From CAVYXF01 sp963772335 (GTDB taxonomy: Bacteria; Pseudomonadota; Alphaproteobacteria; Rhizobiales; Rhodomicrobiaceae): 64,000 nt of DNA. The notes under the pieces are model-generated. The model was not told the DNA's origin and did not search any database. It worked only from the letters and a program-made list of their open reading frames with translations. Shown in pieces: positions 26,783 to 34,513 of this stretch. Position 1 is the first letter of the stretch; the number at the start of each line of letters is the position of its first letter. The stretch spans positions 186,001 through 250,000 of the forward strand of contig CAVYXF010000015.1 in the NCBI GenBank assembly GCA_963772335.1, given 5' to 3'. Both the position numbers and the translations under genes were made by a program.

Positions 26783-28990
26783 TCAGTCAGCGGCGTCTAG
26801 CTCCCCGCCAACAAAAACCTGTGGCGGAAAGCTCGTGGACAGTGCCTCGCCGCGACCCGAAAGGCTGGGATTGGTCATGAAATATTCATGCGCATTAAAA
26901 GGCTCCTCGCCTTCCTGCGGATGAATACGTACAGATGTGCCGTCCCCCAGAACGCGCCAGCTCTGCTGGTTATCCTTCAGATTTGCCGCCATGATCTGAT
27001 CAAGGATCTGTTCGTGCACAGTCGCATTCTTGATCGGTACCATAGCCTCGACACGCCTGTCGAGATTGCGCTGCATCATATCGGCCGATGAGATGTAAAT
27101 ATGCGCTTTTGGTGAAGGAAGCGTATTGCCGCCACCGAAGCAGTAAATGCGTCCATGCTCGAGAAAGCGGCCGACGATGCTCTTCACGCGAATGTTCTCG
27201 GACAGTCCTGGCACGCCGGGCCGCAGGCAGCAGATGCCGCGCACCACAAGCTCGATGTCGACGCCGGCGAGACTTGCGCGATAGAGCGCATCGATAATGC
27301 CGGGATCGACCAGCGCATTCATCTTCATCCAGATTACCGCCGGGCGGCCTGCGGCGGCATGGCCCATCTCGTCCTCGATATGCTCCATGATCCGCGCCCG
27401 GATGCGCCTTGGCGAGGTGGCCATCAACTCGAGCTCTGCTGGCTCGGAATAGCCGGTGATGTAGTTGAAGATGCGCGTCACGTCCCGGCCAATCACCGGA
27501 TCGCAGGTGAAATAGGACAGATCGGTATAAATCCGCGCCTTCTGCGAGTGGTAATTGCCGGTGCCGATATGGCAGTAGGTGCGCAGCTGTCCGCCTTCAC
27601 GTCGGATGACCTGGCCGAGTTTCGCGTGGGTTTTAAACTGGATGAAGCCGAATACCACGTTGACGCCAGACTTCTCCAGATCGCTCGCGACCTTCAGATT
27701 GGCCTCCTCGTCGAACCGAGCCTTGATTTCGACGAGGGCGGTGACGAGCTTGCCGGCCTCGGCCGCGTCCTTCAGTGCCTCGATGATCGGCGATTTGCGC
27801 TGCGTCCGGTAGAGCGTCCACTTGATCGCAACCACATCCGGGTCCGCTGCCGCCTGCTGCAAATATTGGATCACCACATCGAATGCTTCGTAAGGGTGAT
27901 GGACCAGCAGGTCTTTCTTATGGATTGCCGCGAAGCAGTCGCCGCCAAATTCTCGAATGCGCTCGGGGAAGCGGATGGCGAACGGCTTGAACTGCAGATC
28001 GGGGCGCTCGTCGACGATGAGTTGCGATACATCGCCAAGCCCGAGCAATCCGTCCTGCACCGACACTGCATCCGGATCGCATTCCAGCTCCTCGACGACG
28101 AAGCGCCGGAGCGGCTCAGGCATGGCGGCGGCGATTTCCAGGCGGATCGCCGAGCCCTGGCGGCGCTTCTTCAGCGCAGCCTCGAATGTGAGCACCAGGT
28201 CCTCGGACTTCTCGTTGATCTCGATTTCGGAGTCCCGCAGCACCCGGAAGGCGCCCATACGAACGATGCTATAGCCGTTGAACAGGTCCTCGGCATACAT
28301 CGCAATGACCAATTCCAGCCGGATGAAACGGATCACCGGCCGGCCATCGGCGACCTTTTCACCGGAGGCGGGCAGCCGGATGAAGCGGTTGAGCTGGCTC
28401 GGCACTGGCAGGATCGAATGCATTTTGATGGCCGCATCGTCCTTTTTCCGCAAATCCAGCCCCAATACGAAGCCCTGATTGGGGATGAACGGGAAGGGAT
28501 GTGAGGGATCGATGGCGATTGGCGTCAGCACCGGGAAAATATGACTGAGAAAATGCTCGTCGAGCCAGGCGCGCTCAGCAGCGCGCAGCCGCTCCGGCTC
28601 CAGGATGAGAATTCCGGCCGCTTTCATCTGCGCGCGCAGCTTCGCCCAGTTGCGCTGCTGATGCGCGGCAAGCCCGGCCACCTCCTCGTTGATCTTCTTG
28701 ATCTGCTCCGCGGGCGTCAGCCCGTCCGAGCTTTGCGCCGCGACGCGGGCATGGATCATGCCGACGAGGCCAGCAACGCGCACCATGTAGAATTCGTCAA
28801 GATTGAGCGCGGAAATCGAAAGAAAACGTACGCGCTCCAGGAGCGGATGATTCGGATTTTCCGACTCCTCCAGCACGCGCTTGTTGAACTGCAGCCAGGA
28901 CAATTCGCGATTGTAAAAGCGTTTTGTGCCGAATACAGCGATAGGATCATGCGATTCGGAGGAAATGACTTCGTTGCGCGCCAATCTCAT
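26783..28990 (-). CDS. ppk1: Polyphosphate kinase 1
   Basis: The product is 735 residues with the four PPK1 domains: N (RFYNRELSWLQFNKRVLEES), H, C1 and C2. The ATP-linked catalytic signature includes FIQFKTHAKLGQVIRRE, whose His is the likely autophosphorylated residue, and YCHIGTGNYHSQKARIYTD. Related conserved runs are RFDEEANLKVASDLEKSGV and SSADMMQRNLDRRVEAMVPI. It reversibly transfers the ATP gamma phosphate to polyphosphate. It is followed by ppx and preceded, 138 bases upstream, by hdaA. Confidence 0.95.
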   Translation of the reverse strand: MRLARNEVISSESHDPIAVFGTKRFYNRELSWLQFNKRVLEESENPNHPLLERVRFLSISALNLDEFYMVRVAGLVGMIHARVAAQSSDGLTPAEQIKKINEEVAGLAAHQQRNWAKLRAQMKAAGILILEPERLRAAERAWLDEHFLSHIFPVLTPIAIDPSHPFPFIPNQGFVLGLDLRKKDDAAIKMHSILPVPSQLNRFIRLPASGEKVADGRPVIRFIRLELVIAMYAEDLFNGYSIVRMGAFRVLRDSEIEINEKSEDLVLTFEAALKKRRQGSAIRLEIAAAMPEPLRRFVVEELECDPDAVSVQDGLLGLGDVSQLIVDERPDLQFKPFAIRFPERIREFGGDCFAAIHKKDLLVHHPYEAFDVVIQYLQQAAADPDVVAIKWTLYRTQRKSPIIEALKDAAEAGKLVTALVEIKARFDEEANLKVASDLEKSGVNVVFGFIQFKTHAKLGQVIRREGGQLRTYCHIGTGNYHSQKARIYTDLSYFTCDPVIGRDVTRIFNYITGYSEPAELELMATSPRRIRARIMEHIEDEMGHAAAGRPAVIWMKMNALVDPGIIDALYRASLAGVDIELVVRGICCLRPGVPGLSENIRVKSIVGRFLEHGRIYCFGGGNTLPSPKAHIYISSADMMQRNLDRRVEAMVPIKNATVHEQILDQIMAANLKDNQQSWRVLGDGTSVRIHPQEGEEPFNAHEYFMTNPSLSGRGEALSTSFPPQVFVGGELDAAD

Positions 28991-29128
28991 CGAACTGCTT
29001 ATGGACCTCCTCTGATGGCCTCCCCGCGATACAATAGTATATCACGAAAATATCCGTAAACAGATGACGCCGCCTGTCTCCGGATCGCGTCCGCCCGTTA
29101 TAGCCTCCTCGGTCAACAGCGTCTTTTC

Positions 29129-29803
29129 TCAGTCCCCGGGCAGCTGCCGGCTAAGCACCCTCACGGCAAGCGGCCTGGTGACGCCTTTACCTTCCGAAAG
29201 TGCCGCCTTGTCGAGCGCATCGACGAGGGCGGCGGCCGCTGCCATCGACCTCTCCATGCGCGGCATAATATAGTCGATCAACTCTGGACCGACTGCAAGC
29301 TGCCGGTCGGCGAAGAGTTTTACCAATACGGCCCGCAGCAATGCGTCATCCGGCTCGGCGATCGAGACCAGCGCCGCCGACCTGAGGCGCGAGCGCAGAT
29401 CGGGAAGGGCGATTTCCCAACTTCCGGGCGGCGCGCGCCCGGTCATCAGAATCTCGAAATGGTGCTCGCGGGCAAGGTTGAGAAGATGGAAGGCAGCAGC
29501 CTCGTCCAGCCCGCCGGCATCGATATCCTCCAATGCCAGCGGGGCCGGCCGCTCTAGCGCAGCGGCGAGCGCCTCTTTGACAGCCGTTCCGGCATAGGCC
29601 TCAGCACCTGAGCGCGCGCGCCAGACATTAACGAGATGCGTCTTCCCCGCCCCTTGCGGTCCGGTGATAATCGAGATCGGATTGGTCCAGTGCGGCCAAG
29701 CGGCGACGAGCTTGAGGGCCGTCTCATTGGCGCTGCTGACGAGGAAATCCTCGCCGCCAAGTGCCGGGACATGCGGAAGCTCCAATACAAGCTGAGAAGC
29801 CAT
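29129..29803 (-). CDS. hdaA: DnaA regulatory-inactivator-like protein HdaA
   Basis: The product is 224 residues with an N-terminal clamp-binding-like motif (QLVLELPH), AAA+ Walker A GPQGAGKTHL, Walker B-like LALEDIDAG and sensor-type residues, but no DnaA domain IV. This is the Hda architecture that, with the DNA clamp, stimulates ATP hydrolysis by DnaA and prevents re-initiation. It follows the phospholipid-synthase gene by 20 bases; this neighbourhood (DUF2066, CDP-alcohol transferase, hda, ppk) is typical of Rhizobiales. Confidence 0.88.
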   Translation of the reverse strand: MASQLVLELPHVPALGGEDFLVSSANETALKLVAAWPHWTNPISIITGPQGAGKTHLVNVWRARSGAEAYAGTAVKEALAAALERPAPLALEDIDAGGLDEAAAFHLLNLAREHHFEILMTGRAPPGSWEIALPDLRSRLRSAALVSIAEPDDALLRAVLVKLFADRQLAVGPELIDYIMPRMERSMAAAAALVDALDKAALSEGKGVTRPLAVRVLSRQLPGD

Positions 29804-29823
29804 TTCCCGCCTCCGCCTTGGAT

Positions 29824-30411
29824 CTATAGAAACGCGCCAGCATCGGAGCCGTTTTTCTTCGGCCGGTGGTCGATAGCGTCATAGCGGGCCATATGGCGCA
29901 GCCAGCCGACCAGATAGAGGAACGCCGAAAGCGCCGTTACCAGCCCGGTCAGCCACATGAATGGCAGAATGAAACGCATCCAGCCGAGCGCGAACCCATT
30001 CTCTGCCAGCACGGCCGCGGCAACAACGATCTGAAGCGCCGTATTGAGTTTTCCGATCAAGATCGGCCGAATCTCGATGGGCCGGTTGAGCAGCCAGGCC
30101 AGCACCACCGCGCCGATGATCAGCACGTCCCGGCTGACGACCGCAATCCCCAGCCAGATCGGGGTATAGCCATGAAATGTCAGCGCGGCATAGACACTGG
30201 TGAGGAGAGCCTTGTCCGCGATCGGATCGAGATAGGCGCCAAGCTCAGTCTGCCAGCGGAAGCGCCGTGCGAGATAGCCGTCGAGCGCATCGCTCAGCCC
30301 GGCGATGGCGAACAGCACGAACGCGCCAAGCAGATTGTCGGTGACGATCAGCCAGATCATGACCGGCACGGCGAAAATGCGCCCAATGGTGATGATGTTC
30401 GGCAGATACAA
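29824..30411 (-). CDS. CDP-alcohol phosphatidyltransferase family protein
   Basis: The product is 195 residues starting from TTG 30411, which has GAGG six bases upstream; the open frame extends further but that extension is Arg-rich, without conserved character and overlaps the DUF2066 gene. The family motif D-G-x2-A-R-x8-G-x3-D-x3-D is intact (DALDGYLARRFRWQTELGAY, then LDPIADK), with five or six membrane helices. PgsA-like phosphatidylglycerophosphate synthase or cardiolipin synthase activity is possible; substrate is not determined by sequence. Confidence 0.88.
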   Translation of the reverse strand: MYLPNIITIGRIFAVPVMIWLIVTDNLLGAFVLFAIAGLSDALDGYLARRFRWQTELGAYLDPIADKALLTSVYAALTFHGYTPIWLGIAVVSRDVLIIGAVVLAWLLNRPIEIRPILIGKLNTALQIVVAAAVLAENGFALGWMRFILPFMWLTGLVTALSAFLYLVGWLRHMARYDAIDHRPKKNGSDAGAFL

Positions 30412-30434
30412 GGGTGGCCTCGAACCGGTCCGGC

Positions 30435-31514
30435 TCAGCGCGTCATCAGCACGAGTTGCCCGCCTCGCTGATCGATGGCGAGCCCTTGGGATTGTGCAGC
30501 TTGTGCCAGGCGGCTCGCTCCGCCGGCGAACTCGACGGAGATGACGGCGCCGCGGGCATTCAGCGACTTCACATCGATCCCCTGCAGGCCTGGGATCTTT
30601 TGTAGGCGCGCGCGCATATCCTGCCATTGCTTGAGGCCGGAGAACTGGACGCTGAGCGCAACCGTCTCCAGCTCGCCAGGAGTGTCGCCAAGCGCGCCCA
30701 GGCTGGCGAGCCGCGTTGTCTTCCAGCGGCCCTCAAGGACGCCGACGGTGATTTTGGCGGCGAAGACCGCGGCTTCGTCGATGTCCTGCCCGGTGATCGG
30801 ATAGCTGCGCTCCAGGGAGAGACCGCCGACTGTGTCCTGCCCGATCAGCCGCACTCGGAACTTGGTTCGCTGCGCATCGACCTCGGCCAGCGCCAGCACC
30901 AGCGCATCGGCGCGATATTGCTGGCGCAGCGTCTGCAGAACCTCGGGACTGGTCGGGTCGCTGATGGTTGAGGGGGCGAAATCCGCTCGCGGCGCGGCCA
31001 GTTTGATGGGCGCCAGGGCATGCTCGTAATCGACGGCGTCAAGCGCCTCGAACCAGGCGTTATTACTGGAGGTAGTTTTTACCCCGCCCGCCTCCGTCAT
31101 TACCGGGAGAAGGATAACAGGTGTTGCCTGCTGCTCGGCATAGGGAATGCCGAAGCGGTTGAGAATGTCGCGCACGGCGTTCGGCTCGAAGCTGTAGTCG
31201 AGCGTGGCGATATAACGCGTGGTCGAATTGCTCTCGCGCCGCACGGAAAAGCCGTCGATCATCCGCTCCACCATGCTGTCGTCGAGGACGGGCAGCCGCT
31301 GATGCACGCTCGCATTGGTGAGGCGCTTCAACAGCTTTCGAAAGGCGGCCTGCTGGCCTTCCGTCAGAGCGATCTGCTTGGCCTCGACTGCGTCCTTCGC
31401 CTCGGCTTCGACCGCCACCTTCGCCACCGTGAAGACCGGAGAGCCCTTTGCCAAAGCAGCCGTGCTTCCGAGAGCAACCAGCGTTCCCAGTACAGCAAGC
31501 GCCGTTTTCACCAT
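30435..31514 (-). CDS. DUF2066 domain-containing secreted protein
   Basis: The product is 359 residues with an N-terminal signal peptide (TALAVLGTLVALGSTAALA/KG) and a DUF2066 body (AKQIALTEGQQAAFRKLLKR, DYSFEPNAVRDILNRFGIPY). It is probably periplasmic and of unknown function. It heads the minus-strand unit that continues with the CDP-alcohol transferase and hdaA, and is divergent from purM across 31515-31745. The association with purMN is conserved in alphaproteobacteria. Confidence 0.85.
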   Translation of the reverse strand: MVKTALAVLGTLVALGSTAALAKGSPVFTVAKVAVEAEAKDAVEAKQIALTEGQQAAFRKLLKRLTNASVHQRLPVLDDSMVERMIDGFSVRRESNSTTRYIATLDYSFEPNAVRDILNRFGIPYAEQQATPVILLPVMTEAGGVKTTSSNNAWFEALDAVDYEHALAPIKLAAPRADFAPSTISDPTSPEVLQTLRQQYRADALVLALAEVDAQRTKFRVRLIGQDTVGGLSLERSYPITGQDIDEAAVFAAKITVGVLEGRWKTTRLASLGALGDTPGELETVALSVQFSGLKQWQDMRARLQKIPGLQGIDVKSLNARGAVISVEFAGGASRLAQAAQSQGLAIDQRGGQLVLMTR

Positions 31515-31745
31515 GTCACAACCCTGAAATGACCTGCCCCTGGCTTCGTATCTCAGCTGCCGCGGGCATCCCTTCGCCGTTTGGCGCGACCTTACCCCGC
31601 TTTAAAGCAGCCCAAAAGGGTGAAAGGGCGCAAAAGCGTCGCGGCGCTGGCTTCCTATTGGAAAGCGGGTAAAAACAGGATAAGCCCCACGTCAAGGCTG
31701 GAATGGGGCGCGGGACGCGCCAATCCAGCGATGAAGGCCAAAGAG

Positions 31746-32831
31746 ATGGCAACCGGTCGGAAAAACGAAGGCATCCCGCTGACCTACAGGCAGGCGGGCG
31801 TGAACATCGATGCAGGCAATGCGCTGGTTGAGGCGATCAAGCCACTTGCACGCTCAACCGCTCGCCCTGGCGCAGGCGCCGAGCTGGGCGGATTTGGCGG
31901 GCTGTTCGACCTCAAGGCGGCCGGCTTCACCGACGCGGTTCTGGTCGCCGCCAATGATGGTGTCGGCACCAAGGTGAAGCTCGCCATCGAGGTCGGCCGG
32001 CACGATACGGTCGGCATCGACCTCGTGGCAATGTGCGTCAACGATCTGGTCGTGCAGGGCGCCGAACCGCTGTTTTTCCTCGACTACTTCGCCTGCGGCA
32101 CGCTCAATCCCGCCGTGGCCGAGCGGGTGGTCGCCGGGATCGCGGAAGGCTGCCGGGCAGCCGGCGCGGCCCTCATCGGCGGCGAGACAGCGGAAATGCC
32201 AGGACTCTACGCCCCGGGCGACTATGATCTTGCCGGATTTGCGGTGGGAGCGGCCGAACGTGGCACGCTGCTTCCACGCGCCGACATTGCGGCGGGCGAT
32301 GTGGTGATCGGCCTCGCTTCATCCGGCGTGCATTCGAACGGCTTCTCGCTGGTACGGCGCGTCGTCGCTGATAGCGGGATGGGTTGGCAAAAATCCGCGC
32401 CCTTCGACACCGACAGCTCGCTCGGCGCCGCGCTGCTCACACCAACGCGGATCTACGTCAAGCCGGTGCTCGCGGTTATCCGGACAACCGGCGCCATCAA
32501 GGCGCTGGCCCATATCACCGGTGGCGGGCTCGTTGAGAACCTGCCGCGCGTGCTGCCGGACACACTCGCTGCGCGTATCGATCTGGACAGACTGAACCCC
32601 CCGCCGGTGTTCGGTTGGCTTGCCCGCGAAGGGCTGATTGCCGAAAAGGAAATGCTGCGCACTTTCAATTGCGGGATCGGCATGGCGGTGATTTGCGCTG
32701 AAGACCGCGCACAGGAGCTGGCCCGCGCGTTCACCGCCGGCGGCGAGGCCGCGCACATCATCGGCGAAATCGTGCCGCGCGAAGCCTCGGCAGGCGTCAG
32801 TTTTACCGGCACGCTCGGGTTTGCCGCATGA
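31746..32831 (+). CDS. purM: Phosphoribosylformylglycinamidine cyclo-ligase
   Basis: The enzyme closes the imidazole ring of AIR in purine biosynthesis (FGAM + ATP). The product is 361 residues, using ATG 31746 preceded by AAGG; an upstream in-frame ATG at 31731 is possible. Typical AIRS runs are LTYRQAGVNIDAGNALVEAI, ANDGVGTKVKLA, MCVNDLVVQGAEPLFFLDYF, GGETAEMPGLY and HITGGGLVENLPRVLP. Its stop overlaps the start of purN (ATGA), giving translational coupling. Confidence 0.96.
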   Translation: MATGRKNEGIPLTYRQAGVNIDAGNALVEAIKPLARSTARPGAGAELGGFGGLFDLKAAGFTDAVLVAANDGVGTKVKLAIEVGRHDTVGIDLVAMCVNDLVVQGAEPLFFLDYFACGTLNPAVAERVVAGIAEGCRAAGAALIGGETAEMPGLYAPGDYDLAGFAVGAAERGTLLPRADIAAGDVVIGLASSGVHSNGFSLVRRVVADSGMGWQKSAPFDTDSSLGAALLTPTRIYVKPVLAVIRTTGAIKALAHITGGGLVENLPRVLPDTLAARIDLDRLNPPPVFGWLAREGLIAEKEMLRTFNCGIGMAVICAEDRAQELARAFTAGGEAAHIIGEIVPREASAGVSFTGTLGFAA

Positions 32832-33511
32832 CATCACGCAAGCGCGTGGGCGTGCTGATCTCCGGGCGGGGCAGCAATCTCCAGGCTCTGATCGATGCCT
32901 GCCAGCAGCCGGATTTCCCCGCCGCAATCGCCACAGTCATTTCGAACCGGCCGGACGCTTACGGGCTGGAGCGTGCCCGCCAGGCCGGCATCCCCACGAC
33001 GACCATCGATCACAAAGGCTTCACCACCCGCCAAGCCTTCGATGCTGCACTCGATGGTGCCCTGCGGGAGGCCGGCTGCGAACTGATCTGCAACGCGGGT
33101 TTCATGCGCCTCCTCACCCTCGGCTTTGTCGAGGCCTGGCGCGATCGTCAACTCAACATTCACCCCTCACTACTGCCGGCATTCCGCGGCCTCCACCCCC
33201 ATGAACGGGCGCTCGAAGCCGGCGTGCGCCTGAGTGGCGCGACAGTACATTTCGTGCGTGCGGAGATGGATGCCGGGCCGATTGTGTTGCAGGCGGCTGT
33301 TCCCGTGCTTGGGGGTGATACGCCGGACAGCCTCGCGGTCCGCGTGCTGGAAGCCGAGCATGTGATCTATCCTCGCGCTCTGGCCCTGGTCGCGAGCGGG
33401 CAGGCTTGGGTGGAAGGCGAGACTGTGCGTTTTGCCACTCCCGAGCTGGGCCTCCCGCTGATCCTCGGGGATTGGCGTGATGGAGCGCGCTCCAAGAGTT
33501 GGCAGGGCTGA
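32828..33511 (+). CDS. purN: Phosphoribosylglycinamide formyltransferase
   Basis: The enzyme transfers a formyl group from 10-formyl-THF to GAR. The product is 227 residues. Signatures are VLISGRGSNLQALIDAC at the N-terminus, CNAGFMRLLT, the catalytic region NIHPSLLPAFRGLHPHERAL (Asn and His), and the conserved Asp in FVRAEMDAGPIVLQAAVPV. It is coupled to purM by a 4-base overlap. Confidence 0.96.
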   Translation: MTSRKRVGVLISGRGSNLQALIDACQQPDFPAAIATVISNRPDAYGLERARQAGIPTTTIDHKGFTTRQAFDAALDGALREAGCELICNAGFMRLLTLGFVEAWRDRQLNIHPSLLPAFRGLHPHERALEAGVRLSGATVHFVRAEMDAGPIVLQAAVPVLGGDTPDSLAVRVLEAEHVIYPRALALVASGQAWVEGETVRFATPELGLPLILGDWRDGARSKSWQG

Positions 33512-33577
33512 GGCAAGCGTCATCTCCTAAGCTCGGCAGCGCGGCGCGAGATCGCCGCACCGAGCCAGGAGACCGCC

Positions 33578-34399
33578 ATGGACATCGTCGAGCGCATCAA
33601 CGATACGAAGAGTTTGATCTTCACCGTCACGCCTGGGCGCAGCGGCACGAAATATCTCGCAGCGCTGCTTGGCGCAATCCCGGGCGTTGCCTCGCATCAT
33701 GAGCCGAGCCCCAATTTCGTCACGTCGATGCGGCGGGCCCAGCAGAATCCGGAGATTGCCTTCGCCTTCTGGTACGACGCCAAGCTGCCCTTCATCGCCG
33801 CGACCGAGCAGCCGGTCTATGCGGAGACATCGCATCTCTTCTGCAAGGGGTTCTTCGAGCCTGCCCTCCTCCTCGGCCTGTCGCCGAAGCTGATCATCCT
33901 GCGTCGCCCGCCTTCGCAGGTGGCGTGGAGCCTCCTCGAGCGCGATACCGTCCCGGCGCGCACGCCTTATGGCGGTCTTTACCTGCTCGATCCTCGCGAT
34001 CCCAATGTGATGCCGCTGCCCGGCTGGGAGCGGATGACTGACTATCAGCTGTGCTTCTGGTATGCGCTGGAGATCGAACGGCGCCAGCTCAAATATGCGG
34101 GGATGGCTGCCCAGCTCGGGCTCCCGGTCTTCGAAGTGCTACAGCGCGATTTAGGCAAGCCGGACGTGTTTACTGCCATGCTGCAGGCGCTCGATCTGCC
34201 CACAAACACCGTCACCATTGCGGACCACGGCGCCATCAGCGCCCAGCGGCACAACCAGAACCCGCGCGCACTCGCCAAGCCCGATAATCTCGAGGCGCAG
34301 GAATTGGCGGTTTGGCAGGCCGTTCTCAGCTACGAGCCGCTGCTGCCGAACGAGATCGAGGAGAAATATCCGGCCGCGCCAAGCGCCGAAGCTGCCTAA
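33578..34399 (+). CDS. Sulfotransferase-like P-loop protein
   Basis: The product is 273 residues. The N-terminal VTPGRSGTKYLAALL (residues 18-32) matches the 5'-phosphosulfate-binding P-loop of sulfotransferases; IILRRPPSQVAWSLLERD fits the 3'-phosphate-binding region (Arg and Ser). It is small and soluble with no signal peptide. It is preceded by a GGAG-like site and lies 66 bases after purN. The acceptor substrate is unknown. It is convergent with the hypF-like gene. Confidence 0.72.
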   Translation: MDIVERINDTKSLIFTVTPGRSGTKYLAALLGAIPGVASHHEPSPNFVTSMRRAQQNPEIAFAFWYDAKLPFIAATEQPVYAETSHLFCKGFFEPALLLGLSPKLIILRRPPSQVAWSLLERDTVPARTPYGGLYLLDPRDPNVMPLPGWERMTDYQLCFWYALEIERRQLKYAGMAAQLGLPVFEVLQRDLGKPDVFTAMLQALDLPTNTVTIADHGAISAQRHNQNPRALAKPDNLEAQELAVWQAVLSYEPLLPNEIEEKYPAAPSAEAA

Positions 34400-34513
34400 G
34401 CATCGCTGGCAGAAGGCGGCGACGCCCTGAGCAAACTCTCAGAGATGGGCAAGGATCAAGCGCTTTGGGCGGCGGTCTGTGCATCGACGGCCGCCACGGG
34501 GCGAAGCGGCGGG

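Noticed and set aside
27155..28504. A plus-strand open frame of 449 codons opposite ppk1
   Set aside because: Antisense to a conserved polyphosphate kinase; composition is that of a mirror frame (Asp/His/Arg-rich).
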